Source: Dromiciops gliroides
Taxonomy: Eukaryota > Chordata > Mammalia > Microbiotheria > Microbiotheriidae
Reading direction: 5' to 3'
DNA: 64,000 bases
Assembly: GCF_019393635.1 (NCBI RefSeq)
Contig: NC_057861.1
Span: forward strand, 86,297,827-86,361,826
The translations under genes were made by a program, and so were the position numbers. Below are positions 54,084-64,000 of this stretch, piece after piece. Each line of letters starts with the position of its first letter. Position 1 is the stretch's first letter. The notes under the pieces were generated by a model. The model worked only from the letters and a program-made list of their open reading frames with translations. It was not told where the DNA came from and made no database searches.

Positions 54084-54568
54084 TGATGTTTGAATGTATT
54101 TAGCATCATTTTATGATCTGTAAATCTGCCCCAATGATACCCTTTGAGAGAGCAGTGAACAGAAGCCAGATTGCAAAGGGTTAAAGAACATAGTGGTGAA
54201 GAATTGGAGTCATAAGGTATGGACATTTTTTTTTCTAGAAGCTTTCTAGTGAAGAGTAAGTGAGATATTGAAGTGTAGTTGGATGGAATAGAGGGATCAA
54301 GTGAAAGTTGTTTTTGTTTTGTAATATAGTATGATTTCGGGTTCATCCCCCCATTCTCTCATTAGCACTAGAAGGCTAGGTCCTCAGGGAGCAGTTGACT
54401 ACTACACCCTTCAGAGTTCTGTCATCAAGTAACCCTGAGGATTGAGGTTTCTAATACTATTGCTCACAAGTCTCCATTCAGAGTGCCCCCTCTGATATTA
54501 ATTAACCAGTTGATATAAATTAGCTTTTTTAAAAAGTATAAGGGACACACAAACACACACTCCTTATT
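54084..54568. other. spacer, nothing recognised
   Basis: AT-rich; no gene or repeat landmark seen. Confidence 0.5.
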
Positions 54569-54585
54569 AAGAAGGTATAGTAAGG

Positions 54586-54743
54586 AGCAGCTAGGTGGTG
54601 CAGTGATAAAGCATCGGCCTTGGATTCAGGAGTACCTGAGTTCAAATCCGGCCTCAGGACACTTGACACTTACTAGCTGTGTGACCCTGGGCAAGTCACT
54701 TAACCCCATTGCCCCGCCAAAAAAAAAAAACCAAACCAAACAA
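54586..54743 (+). repeat. marsupial CORE-SINE, first of a tandem pair
   Basis: Flanked by AAGAAGGTATAGTAAGG at 54569-54585 and again at 54744-54760. Confidence 0.95.
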
Positions 54744-54760
54744 AAGAAGGTATAGTAAGG

Positions 54761-54910
54761 GGGCAGCTAGGTGGTGCAGTGGATAGAGCACCAGCTCTAG
54801 AGTCAGGAGTACCTGAGTTCAAATCTAGCCTCAGACACTTGACACTTACTAGCTGTGTGACCCTGGGCAAGTCACTTAACCCCAATTGCCTCGCTAAAAA
54901 AAAAAAAAAA
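54761..54910 (+). repeat. marsupial CORE-SINE, second of a tandem pair
   Basis: Follows the second target copy. A third, mutated copy AAAAGGCATAGTAAGG is at 54911-54926. This copy ends GCCTCGC plus A-run while its neighbour ends GCCCCGCC plus A-run, so they come from different source SINEs. Confidence 0.95.
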
Positions 54911-55099
54911 AAAGGCATAGTAAGGACAGAAGTTACCAAAAAACATTTCCTGAACCAGTAGTGCACTCTGTCTTGGGGAGAGTGGGCTCAAGATTCAAGT
55001 GGTTGCTATAAAAACATATTCCCTAACTCCTCAGGAGCAGATGTACTCTTCCTCCTCCATAGACACAGGGTCCCTGGGGAAAGTAGGTTCAAAACTTAG

Positions 55100-55740
55100 A
55101 GAACAAAAGTCCTGAAGGAAAGACAGTCAGGATGGCAGGGTAGTAGGAAAAAGTATAGAGAGCTCTGCCCCTGAAACTCCTCCAAATAGATCCAGGAAAT
55201 ATATCAGACTGAATCTTGATTGGGAAATCTAAGGGGGGGAAAAGTCACTGTGAATCATTTTTCTAGCCCAGGTTAGCTTAGGGAGAGATAAAAAGGTCTG
55301 TGTACACTGAAGATGGGGTCTGGCCAGGAGCATACACCTCAGAACACTCCAGCACAAAGAGAGGCTGTGCACCAGATCAAGAGGAGGTCCAAGACCGGCA
55401 ACCACAACCTTGTGCAAGCTACAGAAACAGGTGCCAACTGGCAGCTTTATTGTTCACTACCCAGTGCTGGGTCACAGATCCAAGATAGACTGAGGATGGG
55501 AACTGAGTCTATGGGTGGCATTCTGAGTGAGGAGTGGTGACAAGTTCTATGCTGTGTACTTAGAGAAGAAAAAATTCAGAAGAACATAGCAGCGATGTGG
55601 TTTAAAAACCCTAGTAGCAGAGCAGGCTCCCAATTCTAGCCTCCAGTCCAGTCTAAAGCCTTCAGAGGAATTACCAGGGGCAGAATCTGAGACCAAAGGA
55701 AGCCTGCAACTCTGGCACTCTGAAACTAGCAGGGCTTCCG
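55100..55740 (+). mobile_element. probable L1/HAL1 5' UTR fragment, sense
   Basis: CAGTCAGGATGGCAGGGTAG resembles the YY1-containing L1 start. It is followed by a GC-richer leader with open frames (55300-55488, 55313-55540) that resemble no known protein. No ORF1 follows. Confidence 0.45.
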
Positions 55741-56270
55741 ATAAATTACCAAAGCCCGCAGTTTCCCTATCTATAAAATGGGGTTATTAATTCACGCACT
55801 ATCAACTTTCTAACATTGTTGTGAGGAAAATGTTTTGTAAATTATAGCACTTTAGAAATGAGAGCTATTATTATAATAACAAACAAAACCGACTATAACT
55901 ACTCAGTCTTATGAACCGTTTGTGACAAGTTAAGATGCTGAAAATTCTTTGTTGTGGAAGAATGCCAAGATACAGCAATTCCAAAACCTGGCTGGAAGTA
56001 CTGTTTTTCCTTAGGAAAGTTGGTCAGTGACCCATGGATAGGGTGTCATCAGTATTTTTAATAAACTTTAATAGTTTTTCAAAAGTACTTTTCATTCAAG
56101 CTTTACAGAATCCTGTGACAGAAGACTGTGGGTATTATTATCCTCACTTTACAGAGAAGGAAGCTGAAGCTCTAAGACTGTCACACAATTAGCCAAGTGT
56201 TGGAAGCATGATTTGAACCCAGCTCTCCTGAATCTCTGGAGGCCAGTACTCTATGCTGTATATCTATCCA
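55741..56270. repeat. MIR relics
   Basis: Sense MIR 3' part at about 55745-55875 (TATAAAATGGGGTTATTAATTC). Antisense MIR-like unit at about 56080-56265 (CACTTTACAGAGAAGGAAGC, AACCCAGCTCTCCTGAATC). Confidence 0.6.
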
Positions 56271-56715
56271 TGAATGGTCTGGGAAAAGTAATAGAGCTTG
56301 ACCAGCTGACCTATATTGTACTGGCACCATTGATGCATCATGGGGGTGGGAATTAACCATGCTTTAAGGCAAAGGAAGGCTATTGCCAGTTGTCAGTAGA
56401 TTTAACTAGGCTTTTATGCATTTAGAAAGTTTTGGTTGCTCGTAGAGCAAGGACTAAAAAGTCCAAGTGAATGTTCAGGGCTTTGGAAGATTGCCAGTGT
56501 GTTAGCTGGCTTTCCTAAGAAGACATTTCCTGGGTTTATACAAGTCTCTTTGTCCTTTCCATGGAGTATTAGCCAGCCAGGTAGGCACTAGGGAGAGTGT
56601 ACATATGCTTAGAGATCTGATCCTCAGAGTAGGGAATGCTTCTATAGCATACTCCTCTTTTTCTCTTTGGCTCCTCAGGGAAAAAGCCGAACTAATGAGT
56701 ACAAGTTGAAGGGAG
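56271..56715. other. spacer, nothing recognised
   Basis: No landmark seen. Confidence 0.5.
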
Positions 56716-56729
56716 GCAAATCTAGTCTT

Positions 56730-56890
56730 TTAAAAAAAATTTTAATTTAATTTTTTCTTTTGGAGGCAATCGGGGGTATGTGACTTGCCCAGTGTCACAC
56801 AGCTAGTAAGTATCTGAGGGTCAGATTTGAACTCAGGTTCTCCTGATTCTAGAACCAGTGTTCTTTCCATTGTGGCCACCTAGCTGCCCT
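56730..56890 (-). repeat. marsupial CORE-SINE, antisense
   Basis: Imperfect duplication GCAAATCTAGTCTT (56716-56729) against GCAATCTGGTCTT (56891-56903). Confidence 0.9.
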
Positions 56891-56903
56891 GCAATCTGGT
56901 CTT

Positions 56904-57100
56904 GATAGGAGGAAAAACTTTCAATGGTTAGAACAATTCAAAAAGAGTATTGGCTGCCTTGGAAGTAATAGGTTTTCCTTCCTTGGAACTTTTCATACAA
57001 AACTTGAATACCCTTTAATGATGTCAGCAGCTTCTTGGTCAGATATAGATTAGACTAGAGGAACACTAAGGTCCCTTCCAACTCTGATGTTCGGTGAAAA
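56904..57100 (+). repeat. CR1/L3-lineage relic, sense
   Basis: GGCTGCCTTGGAAGTAATAGG through CTAAGGTCCCTTCCAACTCTG, the same 3' block as at about 36640-36785. Confidence 0.5.
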
Positions 57101-57655
57101 TCATCATCTTCATTAGAGGAGGCCCCATAGCATCCCAAACATTTTGCCTGATTCGGAAGGAGATAGAAGCCATTAAACTATATTTGAGACCTAACAACAT
57201 TAGCTAGGGATGATAACATGAGCAACTATGTAAAATTTAAAAGGCAAAAAAACTCTACATACTGTATTTTAATTCTAATTAAATAATAATCAAATCACAA
57301 TAAAGTGAACACTTTTAAAATGACATAGAAACTGGAAAATAGTTTCTTAAACAATGATTAAAGACATATCAGAAAAACAATAACAGAACATTTTCTAGAT
57401 AATGACAACACTGTGCAACCCTAGGCAAATATGTTATTTACCTTCCCAGTAAACTCACAGTGAATAGAAGTTGGAGAGCAGGTGCTGACCTGAATGGGTG
57501 GAGGGAGTTTCACCATCAAGGGTTCCCAAAACCACTGAAAGCACAGATCTAGGCCCCAAAGACGTGCCCTCAATTTCTTCCCAAAAAAGAAAATGACAAT
57601 ATCATATATCAAAATCTACAATTTGCAGCAAAATAATTTTGGATTTTTGGGGGGA
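57101..57655. other. A-rich spacer, nothing recognised
   Basis: No ORF or repeat landmark that I can support. Confidence 0.5.
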
Positions 57656-57659
57656 GGGA

Positions 57660-57845
57660 ATTGCTTTGCAAACTTCTTTTATGATTTAATATTTTATTTT
57701 CCCCCAATTTCATGTAAAACAATTTTAAACGTTTGTGGTTTTAAAAAATTTTGAATTCCAAATTCTCTCCTGTCCTCCTTCCCATTTTCCCTTTCCCCTA
57801 TTGAGAAGGCAAGCAATTTGATATAGTTATATAGATGGAGTCACA
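57660..57845 (-). repeat. L1 3' end fragment, antisense
   Basis: AATTCCAAATTCTCTCCTGTCC and CCTATTGAGAAGGCAAGCAATTTG resemble the start of the antisense L1 tails at 35067 and 62432. Confidence 0.6.
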
Positions 57846-57879
57846 GCAAAATAATTTTAAAGGCAAATTTATATTGCTG

Positions 57880-58320
57880 ACTGATATAATGATATGAGAG
57901 AAAGCATTAGAGAAGGACCATAGCAGTAATCCAAAAAAAAAAAGTTTAAAAACAAATTTATAAAGTTAAGAAATGAAATAAAAGGAATAGAACAATGGAA
58001 TTGGAATAAAACTGGAAACTTTTAAAGGGCTAATAAAATTGACAAACTATTAGTAAACAATCCAAAAAAAGGAGAGAAAAAACCTCAAACCTGAAAGATT
58101 ACTAATAAAAAGAGATCAAAACAAACAGGAAAGGAACTTTAAAGTATTACTAGGGAGCAGCACACAAAGCTGTACTCTAACAAATAGAAAAGCTTAAAGG
58201 CAACAGATCTACAAAAGACATATATTGCCAAAATTGACAAAACCATGAGAGAGAATGGTTATTACAATGAGAGGTGGACCTATTCTAATGAGGGGCTAGG
58301 AATGTAATTTTTGATCAAGT
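57880..58320 (+). repeat. decayed L1 ORF2 fragment, sense
   Basis: A-rich sequence with GGGCTAATAAAATTGACAAAC and AATCCAAAAAAAGGAGAG, resembling the L1 ORF2 region between endonuclease and reverse transcriptase. Many stops. Confidence 0.5.
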
Positions 58321-58617
58321 CATTTACTTCCAAATCACCCCCCAGCCTCAGGGAAATGTAGACAAAGCATCTATGTCCCCAACCAAGTCTGAGCAGAACA
58401 CAGTGGGCTGGGAGTTTCACCTTAGATAAAATTCCTTGTAGGGTTGGGTAGGGTAGCTATAACTAGATTGAGGAGAATGTTGATCCTATCTGCTATCATC
58501 AGTCCTGTCCTTCAGGAGGCTGAGCCTTGAAATGAGGACTTTAGAAAAAGAGTAAGAACTCTGTATCTTCCCAAATCATTGGTTATTAATAATCATTTCT
58601 CTCAATAGGAATGAACA

Positions 58618-58771
58618 GGGGGCAGCTAGGTGGCGTAATGGATAGAGCAACTGGCCCTGAGTCAGGAGGACCTGAGTTCAAATCCAGCCTCAGACACTTA
58701 ACACTTACTAGCTGTGTGACCCTGGGCAAGTCACTTAACCCCAATTGCCTCACCAAAAAAAAAAAAAAAAG
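58618..58771 (+). repeat. marsupial CORE-SINE
   Basis: Flanks share GGAATGAACAGG (left about 58607-58618, right about 58788-58799), with similar AATC-TTTCTC sequence before each, suggesting a long imperfect duplication. Confidence 0.92.
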
Positions 58772-58929
58772 AAGTGAATCTTTCTCAGGAATGAACAGGC
58801 AAAGAATCCTGCTGGAACCCCTAGGAAGTGACTAAAATGTTATGATACTTTTATGCATTGAAATTCATTTATTTAAATGAAAATAGTTGCAAATCCTACA
58901 ATTAATATAATGGACCTACATTTAATAGA

Positions 58930-59690
58930 ATATTTTATTATAATTTGAAAACCAATGGAAAGCAATATAATAATGTTGGCAATGCATGGAGCAACAGGTA
59001 CTGTTGCATTACTGGTGTTGCACTGGGTGTGACCTATTTGAAAAAGCAAATTGGCAGTACCAAGGAAAAGATTAAAATAAATCATACCCTTTTGACCCAT
59101 TTATTCCATTGTTGGAGTATAATCCAAGGAAGCTATCAAATAGGAAAAAAAGAAAGCCCTAGATTTTTGAGGTAATTATAGTTAAACAAATTGCAGCATA
59201 TTCATGTTATATCACACTATGATGCTATTAAGGCTAACAAGGAAGGGGCAGCTAAGTGGCACAGTGGATAAAAACACCTGCCCTGGATTCAGGAGGACCT
59301 TGAATTCAAATTCAACCTGACACTTGACACTTACTAGCTGTGTGACCCTGGGCAAGTCACTTAACCCTCATTGCCCCACAAAAGTACAAAAAAAAAAGAC
59401 TGTCAAGGAGAAGAAATATAAAGAAATTTGGAATGTCCATTATCAAATAATATAAGAAAAAAAAGCATGACCAGAAGAATACATGAACTGAGATCACCTA
59501 CAAAGTCCAAATGAGCAGGACTGAATGGGCAAACTACCAAAACCGATGGAGGACTAAGACTCAAATGATTATGGACATGTCATTTGTTGAAATGCATTTA
59601 CAAAAGTGCAAATAGCTGTAAGTCTAATAACCAAGTTCATAATAAATCAGCAATGATAATAATAAAAAATCAACAGTAAAGAAATATGAA
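58930..59690 (+). repeat. old L1 3' end, sense, split by SINE
   Basis: AAATTGCAGCATATTCATG and ACACTATGATGCTATTAAGG resemble the L1 3' terminal block. Decayed. Confidence 0.5.
59246..59398 (+). repeat. marsupial CORE-SINE nested in old L1
   Basis: Slightly diverged head (GGGGCAGCTAAGTGGCACAG). Approximate flanks AAGGCTAACAAGG and AAGACTGTCAAGG. Confidence 0.9.
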
Positions 59691-59904
59691 GAATACAGGA
59701 TCAAAGGTCAGCAATGACTGAGTTGGTGGGTCTTCTGGAGCTTGTTGGTCTCATCTCCCATTTGCATTTACTGCCTTTTTCAAATTGGAGCGTGTGGTAC
59801 TACTTGTACATCCCCATTCAGCCTGATGAGTTGAAGCTGCTATTTAAGGTAGTCCTGGATAATTCTCTGATTTTTGGCAGGCTTTCTTTAAAACCCTCCT
59901 TTTC

Positions 59905-61385
59905 CTAGGAGTTTTCTTTTGGGATCTCTTTCTGGAGGGGATCGGTGGATTCTTTCAATTTCTATTTTAGCTTCTTCTCTAGAATTCAGGGCAATTTTCC
60001 CTGAGAATATCTTGGAAGATGGTATCTAAGCTCTTTCCTTGATCATGGTTTTCAGACCAATAATTTCAAATTATCTCTCCTGGACCTATTTTTCCAGGTC
60101 AGCAGTTTTTCCCAGAAGATATTTCACATTGCCCTCTATTTTTTTTATTCATTTGGATTTGCTTTATTGTGTTTCTCATAAAGTCACTGGCTTCCATTGT
60201 TCAATCCTAATTCTTAGGCAATTATTTTCATCAGAGAGCTTTGTACCTCCTTTTCCATTGGGACTTTTGTCAAGCTGTTGACTTTTTTTTCTCATGTCTT
60301 TCCTGCATCACCCTCATTTCTCTTTCCGTTTTTCCTCTACCTCTCTAATTTTATCTTCAAAGTCCTTTTTGAGCACCTCTATGGCCTGAGACCAATTCGT
60401 ATTTTTCTTGGAAGCTTTTAGAATATAGGGGCCCTGATGTTGACATCTTCCTCTGAGAGTGCCCCTTGGTCTTCCTTGTTACTGAAGAAACTTTCTATGG
60501 TCCTCACCTTTCTCTGTCAGCTCATCTTGCCTTCTTTTTTTTTTTTTTTTTTTTTTTTTTGTTGCGGGGCAATGGGGGTTAAGTGACTTGCCCAGGGTCA
60601 CACAGCTAGTAAGTGTCAAGTGTCTGAGGCCGGATTTGAACTCAGGTACTCCTGCATCCAGGGGCCAGGGCTTATCCACTGCGCCACCTAGCCGCCCTTG
60701 CCTTTCTTTTACTAGACTTTTAGCTCCTTTAAAGTGGGGCACTGTTTCCAGGCTGCAGTATCCCAAGCTTAAGAAGTCCCAGGTGGTATGATTTAAGGAG
60801 AATCAGGTTTTTCCCTCACCCGGCCTGTTTCCTGGTCCTAGATGACCCCAGACCAACTTGCCAATCAACCAGCTTTGTGTGTTGTGGTTGTTAGCTCCAA
60901 TGAGTCATTGCCCCTCCCCCACCTGAGCCACTTCTACTCGAGCCTACCACCTGGTTCTCAGTAGGGGTGTAAAATCCAAGTTCTGTCTTAGCACCAGCAT
61001 AGACCCCTATAGTCTCTCCCCTGCCAGGGCTCAGCCCACTCACCAGATTGTGAGCTTAGTTCCAGATGACACTGGTGCTTCAGCTGATTCAGAGCTCTGG
61101 GGTCTCCGTCTCTGGTGAAGACTTCTGGGACTGGATCTGTGTCAAGGTGACTGTGGGTTGGGCCCGACTCCTGTATCAGCATAGCAGCTCCCTCCTTCTG
61201 ACCTTCCAAGCCATTCTTGGTTAGAGATGATTTCAGCACATTCTTCTGTGAGTTTTTGCTGCTCTGGCATTTTCCTATGACCTTATTTGGATGTTTTTTG
61301 GAGCGATCGTGTCATGAGTTTGGGAGCTCACTGCTTTTCCTCTGCCATCTTGGTTCTGCCCCGGAAAGTCTGTGCTTTATTCTTC
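59905..61385 (-). mobile_element. L1/HAL1 with 5' end but no 3' end, antisense
   Basis: Antisense ORF1 from the junction at about 59905 (GGGATCTCTTTCTGGAGGGG, GACCAATAATTTCAAATTATC) through the N-terminus. A GC-rich 5' UTR follows, to TGCCATCTTGGTTCTGCCCC at about 61343-61362, the reverse of an L1 start with a CAAGATGGC YY1-type site. AAAACCCTCCTTTTC flanks it (59890-59904 and 61386-61400). No 3' UTR or A-tail. Interrupted by the SINE at 60535-60696. Confidence 0.7.
60535..60696 (-). repeat. marsupial CORE-SINE, antisense, T22 tract
   Basis: Flanks CTTGCCTTC (60526-60534) and CTTGCCTTTC (from 60697). The about 25-nt T tract indicates a little-decayed A-tail, so this is probably a recent insertion. 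Confidence 0.93.
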
Positions 61386-61504
61386 AAAACCCTCCTTTTC
61401 AAAGTGAACTTTTCATCTACATAACACTCATAAAATATATGGACAGGATGGACCATCACTCATGCAAAGATATTTCTGTTGCTACTCAATCTTGTCTTCC
61501 ATAA

Positions 61505-61740
61505 AATTGGGCATCCCCCTTGGATATAGCAGAGTTCATCTGCAATATGTGAGGCAGCTTGGGATAACAGCAAAAACATTGGATGCTTTTGAGTCAAATG
61601 ATCTGGTTTCCCATTACCAATCCTTTCTACTTATTTAATTTTAGGCAACTCACTAAAATCTTTGGGCCTCTATTTCCTCATCTCTAAAATTAATAACATT
61701 GGATTAAATGATCTCTAAATAACTTTTCAGCTGTCAATCT
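61505..61740 (+). repeat. MIR-type relic
   Basis: GATCTGGTTTCCCATTACC, TAGGCAACTCACTAAAATC, CTCTATTTCCTCATCTCTAAAAT. Diverged sense copy. Confidence 0.55.
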
Positions 61741-62417
61741 TATGAAATGGAGTATGGGTGTTCAAAGAAGACTAGTACCTCTGGTATGAGGACTACTGAT
61801 CCCTTTTCAGGGCTGCTTTCCACCTGATTCACCCAATTCTCACCTGTGGCTCCAAGAAGCTGTACCATGTACAGTAGCCATACGCTGGGTAAACAGATTC
61901 TGAAGATGGATTAAACCAGGTTGAGTATAACAAAGGAGCCTCAAACCCATTGGTAAATTAGTGGGTGTCTACCCCCAAGCATGTAAGACATGGGTGGATG
62001 AGAACAATTTGTTCCAATGAGACATGAAGGTGGTAGAAGCAGGCACTGTGGAGTGCTTAGAGCTTGGTTAGACAGCAAAGATGGCCAAGGACATCCACTT
62101 CATCCTAGCCATTGCCAGTCATTTTGACTTTGTCTTGCCCACTGGACTTTGATGACTCTGGAAGACAAAGTGAGGATGACAACTTTGAAAAACTCTGCTC
62201 ACTTAAATCCAATTTATGCTCATGTCAAAACACATCACCCATACTATTTTGCCATTTTTAGCTACCTCAAAGTCCAGTGGCAGCAGGCAGGTGATGAAAC
62301 AGCAGGTACAGATACAATGGGAGCTACAGTCACACCCTGTACACAGGTAGTCTAGGCCATGGGGTCATATCACTGGGCTGAAAACAGCAGTAGGACTCGG
62401 CAGCCCCCTGGGTGTCT
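61741..62417 (+). repeat. MAR1/RTE-related sequence, sense
   Basis: The stretch GCCATTGCCAGTCATTTTGAC, GACTCTGGAAGACAAAGTGAGG, CACTTAAATCCAATTTATGC is the complement of the MAR1-like unit at 31905-32215. Sequence beyond it appears to lead into the endonuclease-bearing LINE at the window end. Confidence 0.45.
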
Positions 62418-62431
62418 GAGCAGCCTTTTTT

Positions 62432-62575
62432 TTTTTTTTTAAATAAAAGTATTTTATTATTTTCCAGTTACATGTAGAGATAGCCTTCAACATTTGTTTA
62501 TATAAGACTTCCAATTTCAAATTTCTCTTCCTCCCTCCCCGCCTCCCCTAGACAGCAGGTAATCTGATATAGGTT

Positions 62576-62642
<67 letters not shown>

Positions 62643-63260
62643 ATATACACATATATATATAACATTAAACATATTTCTGCATTAGTCATGTTATAAGAGA
62701 AGAATCAGAGCAATAAGGAAAAACCTCAAAAAAGAAAAAAAACAGCACGCAAACCAAAAGAAATACTATGGTTCAATCTGCATCCTTATTCCACAGTTGT
62801 TTTTTTTCTTCTGCATTTGGAGAGCCTTTTCCATCATGAGTCCTTTAGAACTTTCTTGTACCGTTGGATTGGTGAGAAGAATCTAGTCTATCACAGTTGA
62901 TCAACACATAATGTTGATGATACTGTGTATAATGTTCTTCTGGTTCTGCTCATCTCACTCATCATCAGTTCATGCAAGTCCTTCCAGGTTTCTCTGAACT
63001 CCTCCTGCTCATTGTTTCTTCCAGGACAATAGAATTCCATTACATTCATATACCACAACTTGTTCAGCCATTCCCCAACTGATGGGCAACCCCTCAATTT
63101 CCAATTTCTTGCCACCACAAAAAGAACAGCTATAAATATTTTTGTACATGTGGGTCCTTTCCCCTTTTTTATGATCTCTTTGGGAAAAAGACCCAAAAGT
63201 GGTATTGCTGGGTCAAAGGGTATACACAGCTTTATAGCCCTTTGGGCATAATTCCAAATT
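62432..63260 (-). mobile_element. 5'-truncated L1 3' UTR, antisense
   Basis: Flanked by a perfect 14-bp duplication GAGCAGCCTTTTTT (62418-62431 and 63261-63274), with the T-rich tail at the left. Contains GCATTAGTCATGTTATAAG, CAGGTTTCTCTGAAC and GGGCATAATTCCAAATT. Includes the TA/GT microsatellite at 62578-62660. Confidence 0.9.
62578..62660. repeat. (TA)n(GT)n(TA)n microsatellite
   Basis: About 21 GT units flanked by TA runs, within the L1 tail. Confidence 0.95.
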
Positions 63261-63409
63261 GAGCAGCCTTTTTTAAGGACTGCACTGCTTACTAACTGGT
63301 GTGAGGAAGGGGGCTGGAAGAGGTGACCCCCAAAATTGTCTGCTTCACCTAACCTATCCTTGGTCTACTTATCTTTAAACATACAAAAACATTTAAAAAC
63401 TTTTGTGAA

Positions 63410-64000
63410 GATGATTCCACTCACCATCAGTACATGGAATATACCATGCTTATGGATAACATGAAGTCCAGTAGATATGAGAAACCAACAGCTGTTGTTG
63501 AGAGAACTCAGTAGATATTGCATTAAATAGCAGCCCTGAGTGAAACAAGGCTGGCCAATGAAGGCTAGCTTACAGAAGCCAGAGCTGTATACATGTTTTT
63601 CTGGAGTGTCTGCAGTGATGGGGAGTTCCATGAAGTTGGTGTAGATTTTACAATCAAAACTAATCTAGTTAATAAGCTTGTATGCCTCCCAAAAGGAGTG
63701 ATAGACAGGCTCATGAAAATAACCACCATCATCAGCACATATGCTTCCACCATGAGGAACCCTGATGAGGTCAAAGAAAAATTAATTAAAACTTGGAGGC
63801 CCCCATCATCAATGTGCCCAAAGAGGACAAGCTTGAAATTCTGGGTGACTTTAATGCCAAAATAGGCACAGACTATCAGATGTGACAGGGAGTCCTTGGG
63901 AGGAATGGAATCAGAAACAGCAACAACCATGGCCAGTCACTAAAGATTTGTGCATCTCATGACCTCATCACAAAAACTGTCTTCTGGTTATCTAAATGCA
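63410..64000 (+). pseudogene. LINE endonuclease fragment (RTE-like), decayed, cut by window end
   Basis: Translation gives LTISTWNI near 63420-63440, the N-terminal signature of APE-type endonucleases. Then AIISTYAS-like TTIISTYASTMRNPDEVKEK (about 63720-63780), and, after a +1 shift, LGDFNAKIGTD near 63840-63875, the GDFN catalytic-domain motif. A TGA follows at DYQM. The element was a non-LTR retrotransposon endonuclease that nicks target DNA. Clade (RTE or another APE-type) is uncertain. The upstream part is split by the L1 tail at 62432-63260. Confidence 0.6.

Noticed and set aside
54700..54966. Recurrent peptides LVSVKCLR and LDSGGPEFKS in many short frames
   Set aside because: Translations of the CORE-SINE in its two orientations, not a protein family.

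Overview
The window is nuclear DNA of a mammal, almost certainly a marsupial. Two multi-exon vertebrate genes are recognisable. The rest is retroposon-rich, dominated by about 30 copies of a tRNA-headed CORE-SINE whose 5' end reads GGGGCAGCTAGGTGGC. That SINE, HAL1/L1 elements with marsupial-type 3' ends, and old L2/CR1/MIR debris fit a marsupial (probably Australasian, species not determinable here). No prokaryotic or organellar features are present.

Layout. 1-1776: last intron of AGO2 (Argonaute-2), + strand. 1777-1885: terminal coding exon of AGO2. 1886 to about 15510: a very long, AT-rich AGO2 3' UTR with only one young SINE. About 15510-22120: intergenic spacer between convergent genes, with SINEs, L2 and CR1/L3-like fragments. 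About 22120-26205: complete CHRAC1 on the minus strand (3 coding exons, 144 aa), with a CpG-island promoter at about 25640-26560 carrying two ZNF143-type sites. 26700-64000: the region upstream of CHRAC1, with no protein-coding host gene found; it is a mosaic of nested transposable elements. AGO2 and CHRAC1 lying tail to tail matches the placental gene order as I recall it (human 8q24.3).

How the genes work: AGO2 is the slicer Argonaute of RNA interference. CHRAC1 is a small histone-fold protein that pairs with POLE3 in the CHRAC chromatin-remodelling complex. The two are neighbours, not a functional unit.

The most informative structures are in the mobile DNA. (i) A composite retrocopy at 41827-45548 has 12-bp target duplications: a half-L1 (HAL1-like) element with near-intact ORF1, followed by an apparent 3'-transduced segment ending at an endogenous-retrovirus LTR poly(A) site, all inserted inside an older antisense L1/HAL1. 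(ii) A SINE sits inside a solo LTR inside a mariner-type MITE (30279-31263). (iii) Two SINE pairs share three copies of one target duplication, and another pair seems to have moved as a dimer. (iv) A 677-bp unidentified GC-rich insertion has a 14-bp target duplication and no poly(A). (v) An L1 copy keeps its 5' end but lacks its 3' end. I found no convincing new host gene system. All calls come from reading the sequence; no database search was possible.
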